A stretch of 34,726 nt of DNA. It comes from Candidatus Binatia bacterium. GTDB taxonomy: Bacteria > Desulfobacterota > Binatia > Bin18. The notes below the pieces were generated by a model, which saw only the letters and a program-made list of their open reading frames with translations, did no database searches and was not told the origin of the DNA. The stretch covers positions 1-34,726 of the forward strand of contig JANWXO010000006.1 of the NCBI GenBank assembly GCA_025057295.1, read 5' to 3'. Made by a program: the position numbers and the translations under genes. Within the stretch, counting starts at the first letter, position 1. Each line of letters starts with the position of its first letter. Positions 16,428-25,718 of the stretch are shown here, piece after piece.

Positions 16428-17324
16428 ATGCCATACTTTCACGCGCTTGCTGTTTTTGAAGTTCGAGAGTCTTCCGTAGAGGCGGTGGACCGTGCTATGA
16501 CAGCGCTCCTCAAGGCTGTTCGCCACCCTCGGATCGTGTTCTACGAACATGATGTCGGTGGAGAGCTGGAGCTCTCTCCACCTGCTAAGGCGACCTATTT
16601 CCCGGTGTTTGCAGATTTCGATGTCGAAGCACAAAATGAGGAGCGAGCCGCAGACCTGGTAGAAGAGGTTCTGGAAGACCTGTCAACCGATACGGTGCAG
16701 TTTTTTGCTGTCGGGGTGACGCCGGGAGAGCGGCGGGTCGTACAGAAAGTCTCACCGGAGGAAACACGCAGACCTGAACCAGGGGGACGTGCAGAGCGTG
16801 GCGAGAAGAGGCGCCGGTCCCGCGGCCGCGGAAAGCAACGGCAAGCTCCGCAAGGGGCTGAGATGCTGCAAGAAGAAGCTCCTGTGTCCGCGGCGGAAGG
16901 AGAAGCTGCTGCACCTGGAACCTCGGCAGAAACACCTGTGGCCGCGGCACCCGAACCGGCTCGTGCGGAAGCTCAGCCCGTAGCGGGTGCCCACGCAGCT
17001 CCTCCCCAACCGGTGGGATCGGCTGAGGGAGAAATCCTTCTGCCGCCACGCAGTTCGCCGTCCATGCACGTCACCCTGTCTGTGTCGTTTCATGTGGCTG
17101 AATTGCTCCCGCAGTTTAACGGGTCAGCGCTGCCTGAGCAGCAGGAGCTGCTCGCCTTGGCCATGGCCGAGGCTCAACGTCGTTACCCTGAGCTGCCAGT
17201 TGGGCTCACTCCAGACTCTGAGCTTGTCGCTCATCCGTGGGGCGAGACCATCCTGACGCTGACGTGGCGCTATGACGTGCCGGTCCCTTCGGCTGTAGAA
17301 ACCACACCGAGGGAGGAACAATGA
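16428..17324 (+). CDS. Unknown two-domain protein coupled to CaiB gene
   Basis: 298 residues, no recognised family. An N-terminal alpha/beta domain (1-103) opens with FHALAVFEVRESSVEAVDRAM. It is followed by a long disordered linker (104-215) that is first Arg/Lys-rich (GEKRRRSRGRGKQRQ) and then Ala/Pro/Glu-rich, and a compact C-terminal domain (about 218-290) with SVSFHVAELL and ETILTLTWRYDVPV. The basic linker could bind RNA or acidic partners (inference). There is no ribosome site before the ATG. Its 3' end overlaps the CaiB/BaiF start by 4 nt (ATGA), so the two are translationally coupled and may act together. No signal peptide. Confidence 0.8.
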   Translation: MPYFHALAVFEVRESSVEAVDRAMTALLKAVRHPRIVFYEHDVGGELELSPPAKATYFPVFADFDVEAQNEERAADLVEEVLEDLSTDTVQFFAVGVTPGERRVVQKVSPEETRRPEPGGRAERGEKRRRSRGRGKQRQAPQGAEMLQEEAPVSAAEGEAAAPGTSAETPVAAAPEPARAEAQPVAGAHAAPPQPVGSAEGEILLPPRSSPSMHVTLSVSFHVAELLPQFNGSALPEQQELLALAMAEAQRRYPELPVGLTPDSELVAHPWGETILTLTWRYDVPVPSAVETTPREEQ

Positions 17325-18535
17325 CGCTCCCACCCATGTTGGCTGAGTGTCGGGTGCTCGACTTTACCCAATACCTTGCTGGTCCAACTGTTACCCGGCT
17401 GATGGCAGAGATGGGCGCCTATATCATCAAGGTCGAACAAGCCCCCATGGGGGACCCCTCTCGCTTGCTGCCGGTGATCAAGAATGGCCGGAGCGCCTAT
17501 TTCGTCCAGCAGAACCGTGGCAAGAAAAGCTTGTGCCTCGATTTCGACCGCCCTGAGGCCCTGGCGCTGCTGCATGAGCTGGTCACCACAGTCGATGTTG
17601 TGGTGGAAAACTACGGTCCGGGCGTGTTAGAGAAACGGCGCCTCGACTACGACTCGCTCAGGCGCATCAACCCTCGTATCATTATGGTGTCGATTTCTGC
17701 CTTTGGTCGTCAGAGTCCGCTCGCCCATAAGGTCGGCTATGATCTGATTGCCCAAGCGTTCTCCGGTATCATGCACATGACCGGTGCCCCGGACGGTCCG
17801 CCACAGTTCGTTGGCTTAGGAATGGCTGATGTCACCAGTGGAGTGCACGCATTCGCAGCGTTGGGCTACGCCTTGTATTACCGCGAGAAGACGGGCATCG
17901 GGCAGCGCATCGACATGGCCATGGTCGATGCCCTCTATCACATGCACGAGGTCAACGTGCAGGCGTACACGACGAGTGGTGGGCAATTCATCCCGGCCCG
18001 CTTTGGATCCCACCATCCGTTGATCTGCCCCTGTGGGACCTTCAAAGGTCCCCAAGGCTGGATCGTGATCTTAGTGCTGGATCGGCAATGGCCAAGCTTC
18101 GTACGCGCGATGGGAAAACCGGAATTGCTGGAGGACCCGCGCTTTGCAACGGGCGCAGACCGAGGGAAAAATCAGCGAGAGCTCATCGCACTGATCGAGG
18201 CGTGGTTGCAATCGTTTCCCAGCGACCAAGCGGCGCTGCAGGTGCTGGAGGAGTACCGCATTCCGTCCGCCCCGGTGTTGTCGGTCGTCGACACGCTGTC
18301 CCATCCCTACTTCCAGGCGCGCAAGATGGTGCGCACCGTGCCTGATCCCCTCCTGGGCGAGGTGACGATCCCGGGCTTTCCGCTCAAATATTCTGCGTTT
18401 CCTGACCTGCTCGAGTTGCAGGCGCCTTTACTTGGCGAACATAACGCCGAGGTGTTGCACAGGCAGTTGGGATACACCACCGAACAAGTTGCGCAGCTAT
18501 ACCATGCTGGTGTACTGTTTGCAGAACCCAAATAG
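17321..18535 (+). CDS. CaiB/BaiF family (class III) CoA-transferase
   Basis: 404 residues, the usual length. Class III CoA-transferases move CoA between acyl groups through an aspartyl-CoA thioester. The N-terminal RVLDFTQYLAGP, ADMGA-like AEMGAYIIKVE, GDPSR, NRGKKSLCLDF and VVVENYGPGVLEK are family hallmarks, and GMADVTSG contains Asp170, the expected nucleophile. GQRIDMAMVDAL and the C-terminal FPLKYSAFP are also typical. The ATG has GGAGG 5 nt upstream and overlaps the previous gene by 4 nt. The acyl substrate (carnitine, bile acid, oxalate, succinyl types) cannot be told from this context. Confidence 0.94.
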   Translation: MTLPPMLAECRVLDFTQYLAGPTVTRLMAEMGAYIIKVEQAPMGDPSRLLPVIKNGRSAYFVQQNRGKKSLCLDFDRPEALALLHELVTTVDVVVENYGPGVLEKRRLDYDSLRRINPRIIMVSISAFGRQSPLAHKVGYDLIAQAFSGIMHMTGAPDGPPQFVGLGMADVTSGVHAFAALGYALYYREKTGIGQRIDMAMVDALYHMHEVNVQAYTTSGGQFIPARFGSHHPLICPCGTFKGPQGWIVILVLDRQWPSFVRAMGKPELLEDPRFATGADRGKNQRELIALIEAWLQSFPSDQAALQVLEEYRIPSAPVLSVVDTLSHPYFQARKMVRTVPDPLLGEVTIPGFPLKYSAFPDLLELQAPLLGEHNAEVLHRQLGYTTEQVAQLYHAGVLFAEPK

Positions 18536-18599
18536 GGCCCGGTGGGGCTACAGTTAGGGTCGGGCCAGGGGAAGTGCCGGTTGGGATACGAGGGACGCT

Positions 18600-19760
18600 G
18601 TGCAGAAAAGCGAGACGCGCATACTGACGACCCATGTGGGCAGTCTGCCGCGCAACCCGATCCTGACAGACTTGCTCTTGCGTCAGGAGCGGGGAGAGGC
18701 AATCGATCTCGGCGAACTCGAACGCCAAGCGGAAGCCGCTGTCCGCTACGTGGTGGAGAAGCAACTGGAGGCTGGGATTGACATCGGCAATGACGGCGAA
18801 CAACCGCGCGTTGGCTTTCAAACCTACGTACCGCAGCGGATGCGCGGGTTCGGTGGGGAAAGCAAGCGCCCCACCCCGCAGGATCTGCGGGAGTTCCCTG
18901 GGTTCGCCAAGGTATTGCAGTCCCGTGGCATCATGCGGGCAAAAGTGTTCAACGCCCCCCAAGCGGTCGCTGCGGTACAGTACGAGGATCTGAGCGGGGT
19001 ACAGCATGAGTGCTCCCTCTTCCGGCGGGTGACGGAGCAGCTTCCTCAGCACTTCACTGAGTGTTTCATGACTGCTGCAGCTCCTGGGATTATCGCGACC
19101 ACGATGCTGAACGCCTATTACGATTCGCACGAGCGCTATGTCTTTGCACTGGCGGAGGAGATGAGGAAGGAGTACGAGTACATCCATGCGCAAGGCTTCA
19201 TCCTGCAGCTCGACGCGCCGGACTTGGCGATGGAGCGCACGTTTTTATTCCAGGAGAAATCCCTTCGGGAATTTCAGCAGATTGTCGAGATGCACATCGC
19301 GGCGCTGAACACGGCGATCCGTAATATTCCGCCAGATCGGGTGCGACTGCACGTCTGCTGGGGGAACTACGACGGACCACATACCCACGATGTGCCGCTC
19401 GAGGCCATTCTTCCTCTCCTGTACCAGGCCAAGGTCGGGGCCCTCTCGCTAGAGATGGCGAACCCGCGCCACCAGCACGAATACAGGCTGTTCAAGACAT
19501 ATCCTTTGCCAGACGCGATGGTGCTGATCCCAGGTGTCATCGATTCGACTGTCAATTACGTGGAGCATCCAGAGGTTGTCGCCGACCGCATCTGTCAGGT
19601 GGTAGAGGCGGTGGGAGATCGGAGTCGAGTGATCGCGGGGACCGACTGCGGCTTTGGCACCTTTGCTGGTTGGGAGATGGTTGCCGAGGATGTTGTCTGG
19701 GCCAAGCTGCGGGCGTGTAGCGAAGGCGCACGCCTTGCCACCCAGCGCTTATGGGGATAG
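18600..19760 (+). CDS. MetE-like cobalamin-independent methyltransferase (single C-terminal-type domain)
   Basis: 386 residues, half the length of MetE and equivalent to its C-terminal catalytic barrel. TTHVGSLPR at the N-terminus and the four zinc ligands His251 and Cys253 (LHVCWGNY), Glu285 (LSLEMANPR) and Cys350 (GTDCGFGT) are conserved. Family members transfer methyl to thiols such as homocysteine, or act as zinc-dependent alkyl-thiol transferases (epoxyalkane:CoM type). The GTG start has GAGGGA about 7 nt upstream. It follows the CoA-transferase by 64 nt on the same strand. The MetE-like fold and zinc site are secure; the methyl donor and acceptor are not. Confidence 0.9.
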   Translation: MQKSETRILTTHVGSLPRNPILTDLLLRQERGEAIDLGELERQAEAAVRYVVEKQLEAGIDIGNDGEQPRVGFQTYVPQRMRGFGGESKRPTPQDLREFPGFAKVLQSRGIMRAKVFNAPQAVAAVQYEDLSGVQHECSLFRRVTEQLPQHFTECFMTAAAPGIIATTMLNAYYDSHERYVFALAEEMRKEYEYIHAQGFILQLDAPDLAMERTFLFQEKSLREFQQIVEMHIAALNTAIRNIPPDRVRLHVCWGNYDGPHTHDVPLEAILPLLYQAKVGALSLEMANPRHQHEYRLFKTYPLPDAMVLIPGVIDSTVNYVEHPEVVADRICQVVEAVGDRSRVIAGTDCGFGTFAGWEMVAEDVVWAKLRACSEGARLATQRLWG

Positions 19761-19935
19761 GGCAGATGCCTGACAGAGAGAAGCGAGGCGGTTGATCGGT
19801 TGTGCGTGACTCCTGCATCGTCTGCTCTTCAAAGCGGCGATGGCAGTGTGCTAGAGTAAGACCCGTGTCTGTGAGAACATTTCCTTCATTCCCTGAGACT
19901 GGCAAGCACTACTCCGCGGTGCAGAGGATTGGTCG

Positions 19936-20451
19936 ATGCTGACGAGTTTGCTCGGGATCCTGCGCAAGATGCCAACACTCGTGCTCTTCGCGACGCTAGC
20001 GGTCATCCTCTATTTCACCCAGGGGGAGCAGCCTCCTGTAGAAGAAGGGCCAAAATTTCGCGATCCCGAGGAACGGAAGGAGCTGCAGCTGCCACGGGAT
20101 CTCCCTCCTGGGACCAACCCCTCCGTCGTGGCGTGCGTGCAGAGAGTCGATTCCCAGCTCTCCAATGGCTTGTGGGCTGATATCTACTACGGCATGGAGG
20201 TGCGCCTCGATGGCAAGATGGTGACGGTGAAGGTCACCGAAAAATGGCAGGGTCTCTCCGAAGACAAGCGCAAAACGGTGACGAACCTGGTGGTGGACAC
20301 CTGGGTGGAGAACGGCAAGGCACTCCAGGTGCTCCGGAGCAAAGAGGAACTGGAAGAAGTGGTGATCAAGCGTCTCCCGGACGATCAAACCGTTGCATCG
20401 TGGAAGCCTGCCACCGGCGTGCAGCTTTTCTCTCCACAACGAGAGGCGTAG
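19936..20451 (+). CDS. Small membrane-anchored hypothetical protein
   Basis: 171 residues. One N-terminal hydrophobic helix (about 13-28, [14 protein letters not shown]) anchors a soluble domain, probably facing the periplasm. The domain has [35 protein letters not shown]-type alternating strands and helices (about 95-145), a compact alpha/beta unit that I cannot name. The ATG has AGAGGA 8 nt upstream. It precedes mtnA by 10 nt and is probably co-transcribed. The 175-nt gap before it shows no convincing promoter. Confidence 0.75.
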   Translation: MLTSLLGILRKMPTLVLFATLAVILYFTQGEQPPVEEGPKFRDPEERKELQLPRDLPPGTNPSVVACVQRVDSQLSNGLWADIYYGMEVRLDGKMVTVKVTEKWQGLSEDKRKTVTNLVVDTWVENGKALQVLRSKEELEEVVIKRLPDDQTVASWKPATGVQLFSPQREA

Positions 20452-20461
20452 CAAAAGCCAC

Positions 20462-21613
20462 ATGGACAGGGGGGTCTCCCTACCGCTTCCTACTGTTTCG
20501 CGAGAATCTACCCCCGTGGGCGAGTTTTTTACGATTCGTTGGCAGGACGGCGAAGTGGTCATGCTCGATCAGCGCTTGCTGCCGACGAGAGAGGTCTACC
20601 GTCGCTACCGTGACTACCGAGCCGTTGCGCGCGCGATCACGCGCATGGTGATCCGGGGGGCGCCCGCGATTGGTGTCGCTGCCGCTATGGGTATCGCTCT
20701 CGGAGCGCGGCAGTTGCAGCGGATTACCGATCCGGCCGCCTTTGAGCGGCTGTGTCAGCAATTTGCGGCGACGCGACCCACAGCGGTCAATCTCTTTTGG
20801 GCGATCGAGCGCATGCGACATGCATATGCACAGGTGCGTGCCTGTGGGCGGCGGGCGATCTGTGACCGCCTGACACAAGAAGCCCTAGCGATCTACGAGG
20901 AGGATGTCGCGGCCAACCGCCGCATGGGACAGTACGGTGCGACCTTGATTCCACCGGGAGCGACGGTCCTGACCCACTGCAATGCTGGGGCGCTGGCGAC
21001 TGCTGGGTATGGAACCGCTTTGGGAGTGATCCGCGCGGCCTGGGAGCAGGGCAAGCAGATTGCGGTGATCGTGCCGGAGACACGGCCATTCCTACAAGGT
21101 GCGCGCCTGACGGCATGGGAACTCGTTAAGGAGGGCATCCCTGCGACTCTCGTCACCGACAGCATGGTGGGGTACTTCATGCAGAAAGGGAAGATCGACT
21201 GTGTCGTGGTTGGGACAGACCGGACAGCGGCGAACGGTGACGTCGCAAATAAAATCGGTACCTACACCACAGCGGTCCTCGCTGCACGGCATCGGGTGCC
21301 GTTTTATGTCGCCGCCCCAACCTCGTCGATCGACTTGCTCTGCCCAACCGGGGCGCAGATCCCGATCGAGGAGCGTGCAGCCCGCGAAGTGACCCATATT
21401 TTGCGACAGCAGATCGCCCCCGCAGGGGTTCGCGTGGCCAACCCGGCTTTTGATGTGACTCCCCATGAATTGGTGAGCGCCATTATCACGGAAGAGGGAA
21501 TTGCGCGTGCCCCGTTTGCGCAAAGCTTACCGCTCCTGGTGCAAAAGGGGAAAAACAACAGGCAAAGACGAGAGATGGCTGTGACAGAACAGGCAGAAAG
21601 AACGGACGGTTAG
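20462..21613 (+). CDS. mtnA: Methylthioribose-1-phosphate isomerase
   Basis: 383 residues; the enzyme converts methylthioribose-1-phosphate to methylthioribulose-1-phosphate in methionine salvage. Family signatures are [19 protein letters not shown] near the N-terminus, [34 protein letters not shown] with the catalytic Cys, [36 protein letters not shown] with the catalytic Asp, and [12 protein letters not shown]. The chosen ATG leaves a slightly long N-terminus; its ribosome site is weak. The stop codon overlaps the stop of the convergent nagZ. No other mtn genes are in view, but the MetE-like gene is close by. Confidence 0.95.
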   Translation: MDRGVSLPLPTVSRESTPVGEFFTIRWQDGEVVMLDQRLLPTREVYRRYRDYRAVARAITRMVIRGAPAIGVAAAMGIALGARQLQRITDPAAFERLCQQFAATRPTAVNLFWAIERMRHAYAQVRACGRRAICDRLTQEALAIYEEDVAANRRMGQYGATLIPPGATVLTHCNAGALATAGYGTALGVIRAAWEQGKQIAVIVPETRPFLQGARLTAWELVKEGIPATLVTDSMVGYFMQKGKIDCVVVGTDRTAANGDVANKIGTYTTAVLAARHRVPFYVAAPTSSIDLLCPTGAQIPIEERAAREVTHILRQQIAPAGVRVANPAFDVTPHELVSAIITEEGIARAPFAQSLPLLVQKGKNNRQRREMAVTEQAERTDG

Positions 21614-22698
21614 CTGCTTTGCTGCGCCCGCCAGAGGATTTCTGCCACGAGCTGTCGATGAGTGAAGGCATCGATCGGTGGTTGTGGGTGTCGCGCTTGG
21701 CGGATGCGATGTTGGTGTTTGAGGGCAGAGAGCCGTTCTAGTGCTGCGGTCAGACGGTGGGACGAGAGCTCTCCGCGCTGGAGGGCTTCGACGCATGCCT
21801 CGCGTGCAGCGAGCGCGAGCTCGGCATGGTGACACAACAACAGGAGATCAGCTCCAGCTTTGAGTGCCGCGAGCGCAGCCTGGGTGATCGTGGAGTGTCG
21901 AGCAATCGCCCCCATCTCTAGATCGTCGCTCACCACTACCCCGCGAAAGCCAAGGGTATGGCGCAGTACCCCGCCGATGATGACGGGGGAAAGGGTGGCC
22001 GGAAACAGTGGATCGAGCGCTGGATAGAGGACATGCGCAGTCATCACCATTTCGAGCTGTTCGGCAATGGCGCAGCGGAAAGGGAAAAGGTCGATGCGTT
22101 CGATCTCGTCTTTGGGACGTTCATCCCGTGGTAGATCCTCGTGTGAATCTACCAGGGTCGCTCCATGACCAGGAAAGTGTTTGCCGCACGGAATCACGCC
22201 TGCCTCGCGCAGTCCACGTGCCAGTGCGCATCCTAGCTGGGCAACCTGCTGAGGGTCAGCAGCAAACGCGCGGTCACCAATAACGGTATTCCCCGTGTTG
22301 GTCAGGACGTCCAGGACCGGGGCAAAGTTAATATCGACCCCGACGCTCCGGAGTTCACACCCCATCGCGAAGCCCACCTGGTATGCGAGGGCGACCGACC
22401 CTGCCTGTCCCAGTAAACGGGCGGGGGGAAAGTGGGTAAAGGGTGGGGCCAGTCGATGCACTCGGCCTCCTTCGTGGTCAAGCGCGATGAAGGGGGGATT
22501 TTGCGGATCGAGAGAGTGCAGTTGCGCGCACAGCTGGGAGAGTGCGTCCGGATTGGTATAATTCCGCCGCAACAGGATGATGCCCCCCGGACGCAGGTCG
22601 TCCAGTAAGGAGCGTGTCTGATGGTCCAGCACCGGATGGGGGATGCCAACCATAAAGAGTTGGCCAATGTGCTCTCGGCCGTACACAGCAGGAATCAT
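21610..22698 (-). CDS. nagZ: Beta-N-acetylhexosaminidase
   Basis: 362 residues, glycoside hydrolase family 3 NagZ, which removes GlcNAc from 1,6-anhydro-muropeptides during cytosolic peptidoglycan recycling. Seen are [32 protein letters not shown], the diagnostic [18 protein letters not shown] with its His/Asp acid-base pair, and [11 protein letters not shown] with the nucleophilic Asp. The N-terminus [20 protein letters not shown] fits the family; a longer upstream frame looks non-coding. No signal peptide, as expected for a cytosolic NagZ. No good ribosome site precedes the ATG. Confidence 0.95.
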   Translation of the reverse strand: MIPAVYGREHIGQLFMVGIPHPVLDHQTRSLLDDLRPGGIILLRRNYTNPDALSQLCAQLHSLDPQNPPFIALDHEGGRVHRLAPPFTHFPPARLLGQAGSVALAYQVGFAMGCELRSVGVDINFAPVLDVLTNTGNTVIGDRAFAADPQQVAQLGCALARGLREAGVIPCGKHFPGHGATLVDSHEDLPRDERPKDEIERIDLFPFRCAIAEQLEMVMTAHVLYPALDPLFPATLSPVIIGGVLRHTLGFRGVVVSDDLEMGAIARHSTITQAALAALKAGADLLLLCHHAELALAAREACVEALQRGELSSHRLTAALERLSALKHQHRIRQARHPQPPIDAFTHRQLVAEILWRAQQSS

Positions 22699-23060
22699 AG
22701 CAGCGGAGAGGTGGAGGAGAAAATCACTGCTTGGCACGGCCCCTACTGGACAAGCGGAAGAAAAGTGTGCTATCTGCTCGCCCGGTGATGTCCCACTCAG
22801 CCTCTCAGAAGGAAACGCAGAGGCTTTAGCAAGGTGAACCGAGACAAGCCGCGAGGCGGCGAAATGGCCGACCATACAGGAGGCTGGGAGACAGCGCCAG
22901 AAAGAAGACCGCTTGGATCCAGGCGATCGGACCAAGACGGACGGCAGTAGGCTGAGAGCGGCCAGCCGCGGAACCGCACAGCACGGGGTTATACAGGCTC
23001 TCTCCTTTGTCTCTCCTTGCCTGCCAAGCCCTCTGGTCCGGTGCCAAAGGAGGGCTTTTC
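22699..23060. other. Non-coding region between divergent nagZ and panB
   Basis: A 362-nt gap with no credible gene. It must hold both promoters. I see one small hairpin, GCCTCT/AGAGGC (22800-22805 with 22819-22824), and the strong panB ribosome site AAGGAGGG (23047-23054) at its end; no clear -35/-10 pair stands out on either strand. Confidence 0.6.
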
Positions 23061-23885
23061 ATGCAGACCCGCGCGACGAAAGTGACGGTCCCAGAAATCC
23101 AGCGCCTGAAAGCTGTCGGGCAAAAGATCACGGCGTTGACAGCATACGACTACCCTTTTGCGCGCATCCTCGATGAATGTGGCATCGATATCTTACTGGT
23201 CGGTGATTCGGTCGCGACAGTCGTCCAGGGGATGGAGACGACGCTCCCCGTCACCATGGAAGAAATCGTCTATCACCTCAGGCTGGTCTCGCGGGCAAAA
23301 CCACGTGCTCTGGTAGTAGGGGATATGCCCTTCCTCTCTTATCAGGCGGGCATCTGTGAAGCGATCGCCAATGCAGGACGGTTGCTCAAAGAGGGCGGGG
23401 CAGAGGCGGTAAAGCTCGAAGGTGGAGTCAATATCGCACGGGTGATAAAGGCGATTGTTAACGTCGATATTCCTGTGATGGCGCATATTGGCTTGACCCC
23501 GCAGTCGGTGCACCGTATGGGCGGATTTAAGGTGCAGGGAAAAAAGTCTGGTCGCCAGCCCGGTGCCCGCGAGCGCCTCCTCGAAGACGCTTACGCTGTG
23601 TGTGAAGCCGGGGCTTTTGCCGTCGTCTTGGAAGGAATACCGATGGACCTTGCTCAAGAGATTACCGAGAAGATTCCTATTCCTACGATCGGCATTGGCG
23701 CCGGTCCGTATTGTGATGGGCAAATCTTGGTCATCCACGATATTCTCGGGCTGACCGAACGTTTTGCCCCGAAGTTTGTCAAGCGCTATGCCGACGTGCG
23801 GGGGGTCATTGCCCACGCGGTGAGCACGTATATTAGCGAGGTGCGCAGCGGCGCATTTCCTTTGGATGAACATTCTTTTCACTAA
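23061..23885 (+). CDS. panB: 3-methyl-2-oxobutanoate hydroxymethyltransferase
   Basis: 274 residues, the usual length. It makes ketopantoate from alpha-ketoisovalerate and methylene-tetrahydrofolate, the first committed step to pantothenate and CoA. Signatures are [39 protein letters not shown] with the metal-binding Asp, [29 protein letters not shown] and [26 protein letters not shown] 7 nt before the ATG fixes the start over longer frames. panC follows 68 nt downstream, forming a panBC pair. Confidence 0.97.
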   Translation: MQTRATKVTVPEIQRLKAVGQKITALTAYDYPFARILDECGIDILLVGDSVATVVQGMETTLPVTMEEIVYHLRLVSRAKPRALVVGDMPFLSYQAGICEAIANAGRLLKEGGAEAVKLEGGVNIARVIKAIVNVDIPVMAHIGLTPQSVHRMGGFKVQGKKSGRQPGARERLLEDAYAVCEAGAFAVVLEGIPMDLAQEITEKIPIPTIGIGAGPYCDGQILVIHDILGLTERFAPKFVKRYADVRGVIAHAVSTYISEVRSGAFPLDEHSFH

Positions 23886-23913
23886 TAGGGGGGCCAGGAA
23901 TAGGGGGGACAGG
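23884..23913. repeat. Tandem 15-bp direct repeat after panB
   Basis: AATAGGGGGGCCAGG and AATAGGGGGGACAGG lie head to tail with one mismatch, starting inside the panB stop codon. The G-rich unit resembles scattered G-rich intergenic repeats in other genomes, but this pair is the only copy I can see in the window. Confidence 0.6.
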
Positions 23914-23953
23914 GCGGAGGAAGGGGAAGCAAGCCTCTGTTGGGACATGGGAT

Positions 23954-24796
23954 ATGGAAATCATCACCTCGATTCGCGAGATGCAGCGCTGGTCCGAGGC
24001 GCGGCGACGAGAGAGAAAAATCATCGCCTTCGTGCCGACCATGGGATTTCTGCACGAGGGGCACCTCAGCCTCGTGCGCGAGGGGAAGAGACGGGGAGAT
24101 GTGGTCGTCGTGTCTATTTTTGTCAATCCCATTCAGTTCAATCAACCGTCAGACTTCGCTACCTATCCGCGCAACGTCGAGCAAGACCGACGGATGCTCG
24201 AGGCGATTGCCACCGACGTCCTCTTTCTTCCCGAGGCCGCAGAGATGTATCCACCCGGTTTCCAGACCACGGTCGAAGTGGAGACGGTGAGCCGACCGCT
24301 GTGCGGTGCGTTTCGTCCTGGTCATTTCCGCGGGGTCGCGACCGTGGTGACGAAGCTGTTCAATATCGTGAAGCCGCACCTGGCGCTCTTTGGCGAGAAG
24401 GATTTTCAGCAGTGCGTGGTGATTCGCCGTATGGTCCAAGATCTCAATTTCGATCTGGAGATCATAACCATGCCGACAGTCCGAGAACCTGACGGATTGG
24501 CGATGAGTTCCCGTAATGCCCGCCTCAGCCCGGCAGAGCGCCAAAGCAGTCTTTGCCTCTCGCGGGCGTTACGGAAGGCGCAGGAGGTGGTCCGTCAGGG
24601 AGAACGCCGTTCTGCCGTGATTTTGCAGGTGGTAAGAGACGAAATTGCCAAGGAACCACAGGTGCGCATCGAATATGCCACCCTTGCGAACCCTGAGACC
24701 TTGGAGGACGTTGCGGAGGTTGCTGGTCCGACCCTGCTCGCGCTCGCTGCCTGGGTGGGCGAGGTGCGGCTGATCGATAATTGTATCCTGCAGTAG
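23954..24796 (+). CDS. panC: Pantothenate synthetase
   Basis: 280 residues. It joins pantoate and beta-alanine with ATP to give pantothenate. The HIGH-like PTMGFLHEGHLSLV, VSIFVNPIQFN, TYPRNVEQD, CGAFRPGHFRGVATVV, LFGEKDFQQ and the KMSKS-like MSSRNARLS are all intact, as in the nucleotidyltransferase superfamily. The ATG lies 68 nt after panB on the same strand, so the two are probably co-transcribed. No panD is present in the window. Confidence 0.97.
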   Translation: MEIITSIREMQRWSEARRRERKIIAFVPTMGFLHEGHLSLVREGKRRGDVVVVSIFVNPIQFNQPSDFATYPRNVEQDRRMLEAIATDVLFLPEAAEMYPPGFQTTVEVETVSRPLCGAFRPGHFRGVATVVTKLFNIVKPHLALFGEKDFQQCVVIRRMVQDLNFDLEIITMPTVREPDGLAMSSRNARLSPAERQSSLCLSRALRKAQEVVRQGERRSAVILQVVRDEIAKEPQVRIEYATLANPETLEDVAEVAGPTLLALAAWVGEVRLIDNCILQ

Positions 24797-24853
24797 GAGA
24801 GCACTCCTCACTACATCTCTAGCCTGCTCCCTTCTGCTTGTTAGGGCTTGGTT

Positions 24854-25324
24854 ATGGCAAAACCTGCCACGGACGAGAAGACGGTTTGTGTCAACCGCAA
24901 AGCCCGGCACGACTACACTATTGAAGAGACATACGAGGCCGGGCTGGTGCTGACGGGTGGCGAGGTGAAATCCCTCCGCGAGGGACGGGCCAATTTAAAA
25001 GACAGCTATGCGCGCGTCGATAAAGGTGAGGCGTTTCTTCTCAACGCTCATATCGGCACGTATCAACCTGCGCATTATTTCAACGTGGACCCGACGCGGA
25101 CCCGCAAATTGCTCATGCATAAGAGGGAGATTTTGCGTTTGATGGGCAAAGTGCGAGAACAGGGGTTGACCCTCATCCCGTTGCGCTTATACTTCAAACA
25201 GGGCCGTGCGAAAGTCGAGTTGGCCCTTGCTCGCGGGAAAAAGGTCTACGACAAACGTGCTGCTCTGCGTGAGCGTGAAGTCAAGCGAGATATTGCGCGG
25301 GCGCTGCGGCGGGGGAACACGTAG
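24854..25324 (+). CDS. smpB: SsrA-binding protein
   Basis: 156 residues. SmpB binds the tRNA-like domain of tmRNA and brings it to stalled ribosomes for trans-translation. Seen are NRKARHDYTIEETYEAGLVLTGGEVKSLR, NLKDSYAR, HIGTY, RTRKLLMHKREI and a basic C-terminal tail (KKVYDKRAALREREVKRDIARALRR) that occupies the empty decoding centre. The ATG is chosen over a TTG two codons earlier. Its RNA partner gene ssrA begins 44 nt downstream, a conserved arrangement. Confidence 0.97.
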   Translation: MAKPATDEKTVCVNRKARHDYTIEETYEAGLVLTGGEVKSLREGRANLKDSYARVDKGEAFLLNAHIGTYQPAHYFNVDPTRTRKLLMHKREILRLMGKVREQGLTLIPLRLYFKQGRAKVELALARGKKVYDKRAALREREVKRDIARALRRGNT

Positions 25325-25368
25325 GAATGTATGGAAGCTCTTTCGTCCCTCCGTGTCGCGAGCTGTAT

Positions 25369-25718
25369 GGGGGCGATCTGGGTTCGACGGGGGTTGGAAA
25401 GCCAAGGCTGCATGCCGGGATGCTGTCACGCCCGTAAAAGACAGCCTGCAAAATTAACTGCAGACAACGCTGAATACGCTCTGGCTGCCTAAGCGCGGCC
25501 GGCGCCTGGCTAGTTCGAGCCCGTAGGGCTGGCTGAGGCGACGCAAATCGGGATAGGTCCTGCATCAGGCCGAGGGAAGCAGGACCGAACTCCAACTCGG
25601 CTAGCGACGGCGCATCCTGCTCATGGGAGTCGCCGGGGCGAGAGAAAAACATGAGCTACGCATGTAGAAGCCTATGGGGGACCGCTCTCGGACGCGGGTT
25701 CGATTCCCGCCGCCTCCA
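25369..25718 (+). ncRNA. ssrA: Transfer-messenger RNA
   Basis: tmRNA rescues stalled ribosomes and tags truncated proteins. The 5' end GGGGGCGATCTGGGTTCGAC pairs with the 3' CGCCTCC (25711-25717) to make a 7-bp acceptor stem with one G-U pair, and the T arm GCGGGTTCGATTCCCGC is perfect. The resume codon GCA at 25448 opens a tag frame AKLTADNAEYALAA ending at TAA 25490-25492, with the ALAA degron typical of ClpXP substrates. No CCA is encoded after the discriminator A. It is a one-piece tmRNA directly downstream of smpB. Confidence 0.96.

Noticed and set aside
19761-19935. Sigma54 promoter suggested by TGGCAG near 19840
   Set aside because: The GC element at the required spacing is missing.
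22700-22935. N-terminal extension of NagZ in the open minus-strand frame
   Set aside because: The extension has no homology-like motifs or ribosome site, and the downstream ATG gives the normal family N-terminus.
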